Part shown: positions 1-9,400 of the stretch, piece by piece
How the letters are laid out: each line of letters opens with the position of its first letter
How positions within the stretch are numbered: position 1 is the stretch's first letter
Assembly: GCA_910584985.1 (NCBI GenBank)
Contig: CAJUDJ010000007.1
Location: forward strand, 9,568 to 73,567
Length of the DNA stretch: 64,000 nucleotides
Source: an uncultured Eubacterium sp.
Lineage (GTDB): Bacteria; Bacillota; Clostridia; Oscillospirales; Acutalibacteraceae
Direction of reading: 5' to 3'
Notes under the pieces: model-generated
What the model was told of the DNA's origin: nothing
The model's input: the letters and a program-made list of their open reading frames with translations, nothing else
The model's database searches: none
Program-made: the position numbers and the translations under genes

Positions 1-53
1 TCAAAAAATGACAGATATTTCTCTCTTAAATCATTTAAAGATGTCCATTCCAT
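1..53 (-). CDS. alaS: Alanine--tRNA ligase, N-terminal fragment
   Basis: Only the first 17 codons lie in the window; the gene runs off the left edge. Reading leftward from the ATG at 53-51 gives MEWTSLNDLREKYLSFF, the characteristic opening of bacterial AlaRS. An AGAGG Shine-Dalgarno sits about 7 bases upstream. AlaRS charges tRNA-Ala in the cytoplasm. The call rests on a short but distinctive N-terminus. Confidence 0.8.
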   Translation of the reverse strand, partial: MEWTSLNDLREKYLSFF

Positions 54-106
54 TGTTTGTTACCTCTGCGAAATAATACTGTAATATGCTTTAAACAAAA
101 TTTCAA

Positions 107-133
107 GGGCAACCTGAAAGGAGCTGCCCTTAA
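107..133 (-). terminator. Probable intrinsic terminator after the PC4/YdbC-like gene
   Basis: On the minus strand, AAGGGCA and TGCCCTT form a 7-bp stem around a 13-base loop, followed by a weakly T-rich tail. It lies just past the stop of the gene at 145-360 and before alaS. Confidence 0.5.
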
Positions 134-144
134 ATTCTGCTTCA

Positions 145-360
145 TTAAAGTTTTTCAACAAGTTTTTTAAGTTCAATCATTTCTTCTTTCGTAAATGTTA
201 AACCTTTGCTCATTTTTGAATGATCCGGCGACCAGTCTCTTACATCAATTTTCGGTTCGCGGCCATTCCATGAAATCATATTAACTTCTCTTGTCCATCC
301 GCGGGCAGTTTCGGAAATTACACCTACATGCTCTGTGATTTCATATTTGATTTCCGGCAT
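145..360 (-). CDS. YdbC/PC4-like single-stranded nucleic-acid-binding protein
   Basis: A 71-residue protein of the YdbC family, a bacterial version of the PC4 coactivator C-terminal domain that binds single-stranded DNA as a dimer. It has the recurrent family blocks GWTREVN, SWNGREPKIDVRDW and SPDHSKMSKGLT, followed by a C-terminal helix (TKEEMIELKKLVEKL). A strong RBS (GGAGG) precedes the ATG at 360. It stands alone between ackA and alaS. The role in vivo is not well defined; general ssDNA or RNA binding is inferred from family structures. Confidence 0.8.
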   Translation of the reverse strand: MPEIKYEITEHVGVISETARGWTREVNMISWNGREPKIDVRDWSPDHSKMSKGLTFTKEEMIELKKLVEKL

Positions 361-409
361 TACGCTTCCTCCTTTTCATAAATTTTATTAAAATTGTGTT
401 ACTCACATT

Positions 410-1645
410 TTATTTTCTTGTTTTCTTTCTTTTCTCAACAATTTCCTTTGTATCTCTGGCAATCATAAGCTCTTCATTGGTTGCAAGAATAAATACACGA
501 ACTTTATCTGTGGGCATGGTAAGCTCTGCTTCAGCACCCTTAACCGTTCTTTGGTTAATTGACTGGTTAATTTCAACACCGAGATAACCCAGATAGGAGC
601 AGATTTTAGCACGAAGCCAGAAACCGTTTTCACCGATTCCACCTGTAAATACAATTGCATCAACGCCGTTCATAGCAGCAACATAAGAACCGATGTATTT
701 TGCAATCTGATAAGCCTGCATTTCATGGGCAAGCATTGCTCTTTCATCACCGGCATTCTGATTTGCAAAAACATCACGGTCGTCAGAATAACCGCCGGAA
801 ATCGCACTTACACCTGACTGTTTATTCAGAATTTCCTCAACCTCTTTCGGGGAAAGGCTGAGTTTTTCCTGAAGATAGGTTACAACAGACGGATCAACAC
901 CGCCGGAACGAGTGCCCATCATAAAGCCGTCAACAGGGGTGAAGCCCATTGAAGTGTCAAATACTTTTCCGAATTTTACAGCGGCAATCGAAGAACCGTT
1001 TCCGAGATGACAAGTTATCACCTTAAGCTTTTCAAGCCTTTCATCCATAAATTCAGCACATCTCTGGCTGACATATTTATGAGATGTGCCATGGAAGCCG
1101 TAACGGCGGATTCCGTATTTTTCATAATATTCATACGGCAGAGCATACATATATGCCATCGGCGGCATTGTGCTGTGAAAGGCCGTGTCAAAAACGGCTA
1201 TCTGCGGCACATCCGGGCCAACAACGGAAAGGCATGCCTGATAACCCTGAAGATTGGCCGGATTGTGTAGCGGCGCAAGCGGAATCATTTTTGTTACATC
1301 TGCTATAACCTGTTCGTCAATCAGCACGCTTCTTGTATACTTATCGCCACCCTGCACAAAGCGGTGGCCGACTGCATCAATTTCGTCAAAGGATTCAAGA
1401 ACCTTATAATCGCCTGTGGTAAGAAGTTCCTTAACCGTATTGAACGCCTCAATATGATTGGGCACTTCCTTATCAAAAACAATCTGGCTTTCGCCTGTTT
1501 TTGTATAAAGAATATTTCTTTCACCGCCTGTAATCTGGGCGCCGATTCTTTCAATTGTTCCCTTGCAAATAACCTTTTCGTCTTCCATATTAATCAACTG
1601 AAATTTAAGAGAGGAGCTTCCGCAGTTGATAACAAGAATTTTCAT
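410..1645 (-). CDS. ackA: Acetate kinase
   Basis: Interconverts acetyl phosphate + ADP and acetate + ATP, the last step of acetate fermentation. The N-terminal ASKHA signature NCGSSSLKFQL is at residues 7-17, and VFDTAFHSTMP and RYGFHGTSHKYVS carry the catalytic Asp/His/Arg region. At 411 residues it is normal length. The open frame extends 24 codons further upstream into AT-rich promoter DNA, but the ATG at 1645 has a GGGGG-type RBS and matches the family start. Its usual partner pta is not in the window. Transcribed divergently from tmcAL. Confidence 0.96.
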   Translation of the reverse strand: MKILVINCGSSSLKFQLINMEDEKVICKGTIERIGAQITGGERNILYTKTGESQIVFDKEVPNHIEAFNTVKELLTTGDYKVLESFDEIDAVGHRFVQGGDKYTRSVLIDEQVIADVTKMIPLAPLHNPANLQGYQACLSVVGPDVPQIAVFDTAFHSTMPPMAYMYALPYEYYEKYGIRRYGFHGTSHKYVSQRCAEFMDERLEKLKVITCHLGNGSSIAAVKFGKVFDTSMGFTPVDGFMMGTRSGGVDPSVVTYLQEKLSLSPKEVEEILNKQSGVSAISGGYSDDRDVFANQNAGDERAMLAHEMQAYQIAKYIGSYVAAMNGVDAIVFTGGIGENGFWLRAKICSYLGYLGVEINQSINQRTVKGAEAELTMPTDKVRVFILATNEELMIARDTKEIVEKRKKTRK

Positions 1646-1688
1646 AAATATTATTCCCCCGTATATTGCAATTTGTGGTATATATATT

Positions 1689-1717
1689 ATAATAATATAT
1701 ATATAATTATTAGTCAA
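1689..1717 (-). promoter_or_regulatory. Sigma-A promoter of ackA
   Basis: On the minus strand, TTGACT (-35, 1717-1712) and TATTAT (-10, 1694-1689) are separated by 17 bases. This gives a leader of about 35 nt before the ackA ATG. Confidence 0.6.
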
Positions 1718-1746
1718 GAACAGTTTTATATTTTTCGGGGTTTTTT

Positions 1747-2805
1747 ATGGTTACAGGAATCGTTTGCGAATTTAATCCGATGCACGGCGGGCATAAACAT
1801 TTAATAAAATCAGTTAAACAGGATGAAAAGGATGCCGTTATCTGCTGCATGAGCGGAAATTTTGTTCAGCGCGGCGAATTTGCGGTTGCAGATAAATTTA
1901 AAAGAACAGAAACGGCGCTTCAAAACGGAGCTGATCTTATTATTGAACTGCCTGCTGTTTATTCAACACTTTCCGCCGAAGGATTCTGCCGTGCAGGTGT
2001 TCGGCTAATTGAAGCCACAAAAGCAGCAGACAGAATTGCCTTCGGTGCTGAAAATGCCGAAATTGAAAAACTGGCTGAAATTGCGGAGAAACTGAAGGAT
2101 AAATCCGTTCAGAAGCAGATTGCCGCTGAAATGAAAAGCGGTATATCCTTTCCCGCCGCACGAAGCAGAGTTCTGAACACTGCGCTTCTGGATTATCCGA
2201 ATAACATTCTTGCCGTTGAATATTTAAAGGCAGCCACACTGCCCTGCTTTGCCGTTAAAAGAATCGGAATGGGTCATGACAGCGATGACGAATTGTACTC
2301 CTCATCTGCCATAAGGCAAAGAATGAATAAAAATGAGATATGCTCCATATATCACTGCGAAACGGCTGTTCTTTCACGGCTCAGAATGATGACGGCAGAG
2401 GATTTCAAACAGATTGCAGATGTAAGCGAGGGACTTGAAAACAGAATTGCCGAAGCAGTTAAAAAGGCCTGCTCGCTTGATGCGCTTTACAGCCTTGTCA
2501 AATCAAAACGGTATACCCTTTCCAGAATCAGAAGAATTGTTCTGCGAGCTTATCTCGGAATTACGGACACACCCGAAAATCCACCGTATATTCGTGTGCT
2601 TGGCTTTAACAGCAAGGGGCGTGAACTGCTTTCAAAAATCAAAAAGAATGCAGATTTACCGATTATTACCAAGCTGAGCGACTGCACCCAGAGCACACGG
2701 CCGTTTTTTGAACAGGAATGCAAGTTTACCGACCTTTATAATCTTGGATATAAAAAGCCGCTGCCCTGTGCAACAGAGCAGCAATCTCAGATTGTCATAA
2801 TATAG
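1747..2805 (+). CDS. tmcAL: tRNA(Met) cytidine acetate ligase (TmcAL)
   Basis: TmcAL makes N4-acetylcytidine at the wobble position of elongator tRNA-Met, activating acetate with ATP. The nucleotidyltransferase-type HxGH motif appears as HGGH at residues 13-16, after GIVCEFNPM, followed by the family blocks MSGNFVQRGEFAV and DLIIELP. At 352 residues it is shorter than the roughly 400-residue Bacillus YlbM protein. The ATG at 1747 follows a CGGGG stretch. The last 19 bases overlap the end of rnmV on the opposite strand. Its divergent neighbour ackA makes the acetate that TmcAL uses, although a functional link is only inferred. Confidence 0.88.
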   Translation: MVTGIVCEFNPMHGGHKHLIKSVKQDEKDAVICCMSGNFVQRGEFAVADKFKRTETALQNGADLIIELPAVYSTLSAEGFCRAGVRLIEATKAADRIAFGAENAEIEKLAEIAEKLKDKSVQKQIAAEMKSGISFPAARSRVLNTALLDYPNNILAVEYLKAATLPCFAVKRIGMGHDSDDELYSSSAIRQRMNKNEICSIYHCETAVLSRLRMMTAEDFKQIADVSEGLENRIAEAVKKACSLDALYSLVKSKRYTLSRIRRIVLRAYLGITDTPENPPYIRVLGFNSKGRELLSKIKKNADLPIITKLSDCTQSTRPFFEQECKFTDLYNLGYKKPLPCATEQQSQIVII

Positions 2806-3365
2806 TTTTCAAATTCATCCCGTGTCATTAAAAAATTCAAACAGCTTAAAAGAGAATTTGTAGAAAGAAACTCCGGAAGATTTAATGCTTTCAGGAGTTT
2901 TTTTCTTTTTTCACGCGAATTTACACCGCCGGATAAGCCGCAGGCAAACAAATCATAATTTGTAATCAGTTCTCTATGTTCCGCTTTGCTGTATTCAATA
3001 CCGGCCTGTTTAAAAAGAGAAATCAAAATATCATCGCTGATGCCCTCAACGCCGAGTTTGCCTTCCTTTGAAGGTTCAGCCTTTCTTTTTTCCCTGCCGT
3101 ATATATCCGGAATATAAAGATGGCAAATCTTTTCCTTCGGAATTCCCGAAGCGATATAATGTCTGATCTGAAAGCCCGAATGGTCGGAATCCGTAAGAAT
3201 AATGATTCCCTGTTCATCTGCAAGCTTTTTTATAAAATCACGCCGTTTTTTGTCCTTATATATCTGAAAACCGTTTGTTTCAATAATAAAAGCATCCAGA
3301 ATATTTGAAAGCTTTATTTTATCATACTTTCCTTCCACAACCACAGCCTGCTTAATTTTAATCAT
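2787..3365 (-). CDS. rnmV: Ribonuclease M5
   Basis: RNase M5 performs the final maturation cleavages of 5S rRNA with ribosomal protein L18. The 192-residue protein starts with a TOPRIM domain: the catalytic Glu is in VVVEGKYD (residue 11) and the metal-binding DxD is in LTDSDHSG (Asp59, Asp61). The C-terminal part matches the RNase M5 pattern of HRELITNYDLFACGLSG. It overlaps holA upstream by 8 bp, so the two are probably co-transcribed and translationally coupled. Confidence 0.92.
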   Translation of the reverse strand: MIKIKQAVVVEGKYDKIKLSNILDAFIIETNGFQIYKDKKRRDFIKKLADEQGIIILTDSDHSGFQIRHYIASGIPKEKICHLYIPDIYGREKRKAEPSKEGKLGVEGISDDILISLFKQAGIEYSKAEHRELITNYDLFACGLSGGVNSREKRKKLLKALNLPEFLSTNSLLSCLNFLMTRDEFENYIMTI

Positions 3366-4419
3366 ACCGAACCTCTTTTGAAATCAGAAGAAGCTTCACT
3401 ATCGCCTCTTCAAATATAAGCTTTTTATCTGCCGAGGTGCTTTTAAGCGCATTATCCGCCTCCATCAGAACATCAAGCGATTTTCTGAGCTGCTTTACGG
3501 AAAGCCCCGCCGAATCCCTTACCGCATTATTGATATAGGAATCAAACGGATAGGAAAAATAATTTTTAATATCATTTGCAGGCTTACCTGCCGCCTTTGC
3601 ACATTTTACCCGATACATATCCACATAGCTTTTTGAAATTGTGCCAAGAAGATATTCCGCTTTGGTTTCCAGAATAAAAAGTGTGTTCAAAACGGAATAT
3701 GCCTTATCATAATCCCCGGCAACAATTGCTTTTGAAAGGTCATTTACTCTTGCCTGAAGTGATTTTGTGGCAAGACGGTCAATCACTTCCCGTGTAACCT
3801 CTGCCCCTTTCACAAAATGCGCAATTTTTTCCGTTTCATTCTGAAGCGTCTGAATATCCGTGCCTGCAAGCGAAATAAGATATTTTGCATGATTTGGGGA
3901 AATCAACGCCCCTCTTTTCTTAAAGCCCGAAACAAGCATTTTAACAAGTTCTGCTTCCGTTCTCGGCTTAAGTTCAACGGCAGAGCCTGCTTTTGTAAAA
4001 GCGTTTTCAATTTTATTTGATTTGGAAAGCACCTTTCCGTCCTTGTTTTTTAGCGGAAAATCAAGCGAATCATACCAGAAAACCAGTATTGTGGTTTCGG
4101 GAACATCATTTAAAAATTCCTGAAGCAGCTTAACATCGCTTTCGCTTTTATCAAACGGATAATCACACACAAGCACAAAATTAAAGCTGCTCATCATCGG
4201 AAGCATTTCGGCATCCTTCAAAATTTCATCAAGCGTTGTGTCCTTGCCGTTATAAGAATGAAAATTGAAATCCTCAAACGCAGGCTCAACCAGCTTATTT
4301 TTCAGCAAATGAACATAATGGCTTTTCAGAAAGCTTTCTTCTCCGTATATAAGATAAACATTTGAAAATTCGCCTGTTTTTATCTGATTTTTAAGCTCTG
4401 TCTCACTTATTTTTGCCAT
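3358..4419 (-). CDS. holA: DNA polymerase III delta subunit (clamp loader)
   Basis: The delta subunit opens the beta sliding clamp within the clamp-loader complex. The 353-residue protein has the family opening ISETELKNQIKTGEFSNVYLIYGEE, an AAA+-like N-terminal half without a functional Walker A, and a helical C-terminal clamp-loader domain. Residues such as ILVFWYDSLDFPLKNKDGK match the delta fold. Length is normal. It overlaps comEC by 13 bp and rnmV by 8 bp. The comEC-holA order is widespread in Firmicutes, which supports the call. Confidence 0.92.
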   Translation of the reverse strand: MAKISETELKNQIKTGEFSNVYLIYGEESFLKSHYVHLLKNKLVEPAFEDFNFHSYNGKDTTLDEILKDAEMLPMMSSFNFVLVCDYPFDKSESDVKLLQEFLNDVPETTILVFWYDSLDFPLKNKDGKVLSKSNKIENAFTKAGSAVELKPRTEAELVKMLVSGFKKRGALISPNHAKYLISLAGTDIQTLQNETEKIAHFVKGAEVTREVIDRLATKSLQARVNDLSKAIVAGDYDKAYSVLNTLFILETKAEYLLGTISKSYVDMYRVKCAKAAGKPANDIKNYFSYPFDSYINNAVRDSAGLSVKQLRKSLDVLMEADNALKSTSADKKLIFEEAIVKLLLISKEVRYD

Positions 4420-6416
4420 TCATTAAGCCTCCTTTGTGTGTAACCGTCTTTATTCACCATATAAACGCTGTTATATTCTTCTGCACCGATATAAATCGCA
4501 GATTCAGCCGAATGCTTTTCCTTTGAATCCGTATATACAAATTCTGTGTTATAAGCGGTAAGAGTCATACGGCAACGGTTATTTATATATTTATATTCTA
4601 CATGAAAATCCTGCCACAAATCAACATTAATTTCATTCTGCGTATAAATATGTTTACAGTTTACCGCTTCGTTCATATTCTTTTCTTTTGAAACATAATT
4701 GACAGGACGGAATTTTTCAGCCAGCCTTTCGGAAACATTTCCCTTATCACAATCAACAATCAAATACAGCTTAAGATGATTTGATTTCAGAATATTGCTT
4801 ACAGCCGTCAGCTGCCTTGTATCCTCAACACCGAAAACCGCAGCATTTTTTCTGTTGTATACAATTACAGCTGTTGAATGATAGCCGGCAATTTCCTTAA
4901 TATATATTGCATTATAATTTAATACCGCAGAAACGGAAAGCAGAATTACAAACACAGCAGCACTGATTGCAGTGCATGTTCTGAAAATGTGCTTTTTGTT
5001 GATTGCAAACGCTGTGCCGAAAAGGATGAAAACAAGCCCGATTGCCAGTCCGAAAGCAACATCATTGATTCCGACAACAGCAAAAGGCAGCCTGGCGCAA
5101 AAAGCCGTAATATCAATCATAAATGACGATAAAGCGCCGCAAACAAAGGATAAAGCTGATGCACCAAAAGAAAACAGCATCAGAAAGGATGATATCAGAG
5201 TAAGCTGGGCAAGCGGAATCATTATCAGATTAAGCAGAATCCCGTAAGGTGTGATATAGCCGAACACAAAATACATAACGGGAAGCGTTGAAATGAAAAC
5301 CGAGACCGATGCTGCTAAGATATTATAAAAGTATTTCACAACTGCATTCTTCGGTGTAAAAATTCTGCGGATATGCGGATGAATCACAAGCAGACCAAGC
5401 ACAGCCGTTACCGTCAGCAGTGCGCCGGCATCCGTTACTGCATAAGGATTCAGACAAATAATAAACACCGCCAGACCCAAAGAATTCATCGCATCGCTTT
5501 TCTCTTTAAAAAGCCGACCTGCCATAAGAATAACCATCATAATGCCTGCACGCATAATGGATTTTGAAAAACCTGCAAGCGAGGCATAAAAGAAAACAGA
5601 CAAAACCGAAACCAATATATGCGGCAGCTTCGGAACACGGAGCTTTTTTAAAATCCAATAGACCGAACCGCTGAACACAGCAAGGTGAAGCCCTGAAACA
5701 GCCATAATATGCATAACACCGCTTGCTTTAAAATTGTCAACCGTTTCAGCACTCAGATAAGATTTATTTCCTGTTGTCAAAGCAATCAGAAGCCCTGCAC
5801 TTTCACTGCTTACATTTTGCTGAATCAAATGAATGATATTTTCTCTTAAATGAAGCATATACGAATTCAGGCTGAAAACCTCTTCCCCTGTTACAGCGGC
5901 ATTATCAGTATAGGCAGAAAGATAAATTCCTTTGCCAAAGCTGCCGTAGGAACGAAAGCCGTTATCGGAAATAAGGCGGAATCTGATTTCTCCTTTAAGA
6001 ATCTCATAATAATCCGCATCTATCTGAACTGGTGATTTTAATTTAACTTTTATATTCTGCGGCGCATTTGCTGCACGCACAGATTTTGTTTTTACAGTAT
6101 AAGTATAGCTGCCTGCTGTTGTTTTTTCTTCCAAATCAACAATATAAAATTCAGCATTCGCCGTTACATTATCCAATCTTGTCTGCGGAAGAAAGGAGCT
6201 ATAATAATTTGATATAAAAATCACACAGGCAAGCACTGCTGAAAGCATGGCGAGCGGAACAGCCACTCCTCTTCGTGTTCTTTTTATCAATAGAGAAACA
6301 GCAAAAGCGGCACCTGTAACCGCAGAAATTACAAGTGCCGTTTTAATCTGAAAAAAATTGAGTATAACAAGAGTAATTGCAAAGGAAAAACCGATATGTG
6401 CAAAAACTCTTTTCAT
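4407..6416 (-). CDS. comEC: ComEC/Rec2-family DNA-uptake channel protein with a degenerate C-terminal domain
   Basis: ComEC forms the inner-membrane channel for transforming DNA. The 669-residue protein has two N-terminal TM helices, a DUF4131-type beta domain (roughly 85-190), and the competence core beginning near residue 200 with the diagnostic GVMHIMAVSGLHLAVFSG motif and many TM helices to about residue 520. The remaining ~150 residues occupy the place of the metallo-beta-lactamase domain of Bacillus-type ComEC, but no HxHxDH metal motif is present: YLIVDCDKG stands where the histidine cluster is expected. The RBS lies inside the end of lacZ (AGGAG, 3-bp intergenic gap). No other competence gene is visible here. 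Confidence 0.88.
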   Translation of the reverse strand: MKRVFAHIGFSFAITLVILNFFQIKTALVISAVTGAAFAVSLLIKRTRRGVAVPLAMLSAVLACVIFISNYYSSFLPQTRLDNVTANAEFYIVDLEEKTTAGSYTYTVKTKSVRAANAPQNIKVKLKSPVQIDADYYEILKGEIRFRLISDNGFRSYGSFGKGIYLSAYTDNAAVTGEEVFSLNSYMLHLRENIIHLIQQNVSSESAGLLIALTTGNKSYLSAETVDNFKASGVMHIMAVSGLHLAVFSGSVYWILKKLRVPKLPHILVSVLSVFFYASLAGFSKSIMRAGIMMVILMAGRLFKEKSDAMNSLGLAVFIICLNPYAVTDAGALLTVTAVLGLLVIHPHIRRIFTPKNAVVKYFYNILAASVSVFISTLPVMYFVFGYITPYGILLNLIMIPLAQLTLISSFLMLFSFGASALSFVCGALSSFMIDITAFCARLPFAVVGINDVAFGLAIGLVFILFGTAFAINKKHIFRTCTAISAAVFVILLSVSAVLNYNAIYIKEIAGYHSTAVIVYNRKNAAVFGVEDTRQLTAVSNILKSNHLKLYLIVDCDKGNVSERLAEKFRPVNYVSKEKNMNEAVNCKHIYTQNEINVDLWQDFHVEYKYINNRCRMTLTAYNTEFVYTDSKEKHSAESAIYIGAEEYNSVYMVNKDGYTQRRLNEWQK

Positions 6417-6419
6417 TTA

Positions 6420-9400
6420 TTAATCTCCTGTACTGATAGGCTCAATTGTAAAGGCATAGCTTTGTTTTTCGCCCTTTTTCATAAGATAAGGCTCACGCAC
6501 AAAGGCCTGCCCGGGCATATCGCCGCCAACGCCGCAAAGCATATGGTCAATATTGACGGTTGTGATTTTACGGTCATACGGAATTTCATGCACATGCTTT
6601 GCTTTATCAAGTGCTTCAGTGGTGTAATGATATGCACTGAAATTGATAGGATCATTATAATAAGAAGACACCTTAAAGCCGCTTCCGCTTTCATCCGTTA
6701 TTGTGAAATAATGAACATCTGCTCTGTTGGCATTTTCCTGCGGACGCATATAGCGGTATTCCAAATCGGTAACGGTTGCACTGTATTTGCCTATCTTTGC
6801 GCCTGTTTTTCTGTCGCAATAAGTGGCATGAGGCCCTCTTCCGTACCAATTCACATATTCCATGCTACCGTCCAGCACCATTCTGGCACCGAATTTAATC
6901 ATATTTGCCTTCGGAACTGCACTGTGATAAACATAAATTCTTCTGTCCGGATAAATCTTATAGGTTGAAACCGCATTTTTGAGCCCGGGTGTTTTCCATG
7001 CAATATGCACTTCAACACAATTATCAGCACCCTGGGTTACAACTGTTTTAATTGCCTTTGCACGCTTTCCTGCCCTTTTCCATTTATAAAACGGATGAAA
7101 AGGAATCAGAAACGGTGTAAAGTTCAGAAAATCTATATCATTATCCGTTAAGGCTCTGAAATAGCAGGGTTCAAGCGGTGCTTTAAGTTTTTCCCTGCCG
7201 TTAATGGAATAATTTGTAATTCTTCCTTTTTCAACGCATACAAAGAAAGCATTTCCGTTTATTTCAACATTATTGCGTTTAACTGTATAATGCAGCTCCC
7301 CGGAACATTCCGGGGCTTCCGGCTGTGGCAGCGCATTCAATACAAACTGATCCCACGCAATCTCATAATCATAAGGCAAGCCCAATTTTGAATCTTTTGT
7401 ATGGAAGGAAACAGTCAGCACAACCTCTTTATCAAAAGGAAGCGTTGTGTAGTTATAAGGAATGGTAATGAAGGTTTCGGAAAGCGGAGCACATTCAAAA
7501 GTTCCGAGCTCTCCTGAAGAGATTTCATCGCCGTTTGCCGATACCGCCCATTTGCACACAAAATCCGAAATATCCGTAAACAGGAACTTATTTTTAACCT
7601 TATATGTACCCTTCTGAATATCAAAAAGCTCTGTTTTAATTTCCGCATACACCTTTTTAACCTCGTGTATCTGCGGGTGCGGCTGTCTGTCTGCCCCGAT
7701 AATGCCGTTTGCACAGAAATAAGTGTTAGAGCCTGCCATTGCAGTTGTATTCGGAATATTGATTATGTTTCTCGGCTCCTGCTTTGCAAAATCATCGCCG
7801 TAAAGCCATTCATCCTGCCCTTTTTCATTCACTCTGTGAATTGTCTGGTCCACAAAATCCCAGATAAAGCCGCCGCACATATTATCATATTTTTCAAAAT
7901 CATCCATATATTCCTGGAAATTTCCAAGAGAATTTTCCATGGAATGTGCATATTCGCAAAGCAGAACGGGCTTTCCCTCATACATTTCAGCTTTTATCGG
8001 CTTACTGTCCGCAGCAAGCTGATTTGCAATATTGTCATAAAGTGAAATGGTGATAGGCTCTTTTTTTCCGAGCTTTTCCATCGTTGCGGCATCGGGATAC
8101 ATTCTTGAAATAACATCGCTTTTTGTTAAATCAAAATCACCCTCATAATGAAACTGCCTTGTGTCATCAAGCCTAAGTGCGGCTTCCTTCATTTTGGCAA
8201 AGTTATCGCCGTCCCCTGCTTCATTTCCAAGACTCCACATAAAGATGCAGGGATTATTTCTGTCTCTGAGCACCATTCTTTCCATACGGTCTACAACAGC
8301 GCCTGTCCACATCGGATTGCTTCCCGGCACACCCTTTCGCCTGACGCCGTGCGTTTCCACCTCGCACTCGTCCATAACATAAAAACCATATCTGTTGCAC
8401 ATTTCATAGAAATAGGGATCATCGGGATAATGAGAAGTTCTGATAGCATTGATATTATTCTGTTTCATAATATCAAGGTCCTGTGTGTAGCGTTCCCGCG
8501 GAACTGCCCAGCCGTGATCTGCATCAAAATCGTGGCGATTTACACCCCTTATCATAAGCGGCATTCCGTTGAAATAGATTTTTTCATCCTTAATTTCAAC
8601 CTGTTTAAAACCAACATCATACACTTTAACCGCAAAAACACTTTCATCTGTTCTTAAACGCATAACAAGCTTGTAAAGGCTGGGTGTTTCGGCAGACCAT
8701 TTTTCGGGATTGTTTATATCCGCAATAAATTTAACGGATGAACGATCAGATGCAAGGGAAATCCGGTTTGCTCCGATAACAATTTCTTCCCCCTTCGGTG
8801 AAATCAGCTTCGCTTCAACCGTTACATCACCCTTATACATCCAGTAATTGACGATGTCTATATCCAAAAGCGCCGTTGCATTCTGATAAAAATTATCAAA
8901 TTTCGTTCTGAAATAAAAATCTCTTAAGCACACAGAACTTTCGGCATAAAGATAAACCTCTCTGTAAATGCCGCAGAGCCACCACATATCCTGATCTTCA
9001 AGATATGTACCGTCTGAATATCTGTATACTCTTGCCGTAACGGTATTTTCCTCATCATATTTAAGAAATTTTGTTACATTGAATTCATGCGGCGTCATCG
9101 AACCCTGTCCGTAACCGACAAAAGCACCGTTAATATAAACTTCAATTGCAGCTTTGGCTGCACCGAAATGAATAAATATCTCTCTGCCTGCCCAAGAGCG
9201 GTCAACGCTGAATTTGCGGCGGTATATACCGATTTCCTGCATTCTTTTGTTAATATGCGGAATTCTGCGTTTGCTTCTGCTGATTGCCCTCGGAAAAGTG
9301 CTGGCATAATAATACGGCACAGAATATCCCTCTGTCTGCCAGACGGACGGAACATGGATTTCATCCCATTTTGAATCGTCAAACCGAACGCTTTCAAAAC

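Noticed and set aside
1646..1717. Longer ackA start giving 24 extra N-terminal residues
   Set aside because: The extension lies in the promoter, is Ile/Tyr-rich from AT repeats, and has no RBS; the ATG at 1645 matches the family start.
6396..6968. 190-codon plus-strand frame opposite lacZ and the comEC start
   Set aside because: Antisense to a complete GH2 gene with intact catalytic motifs; composition (Cys/His/Ile rich) is typical of shadow frames.
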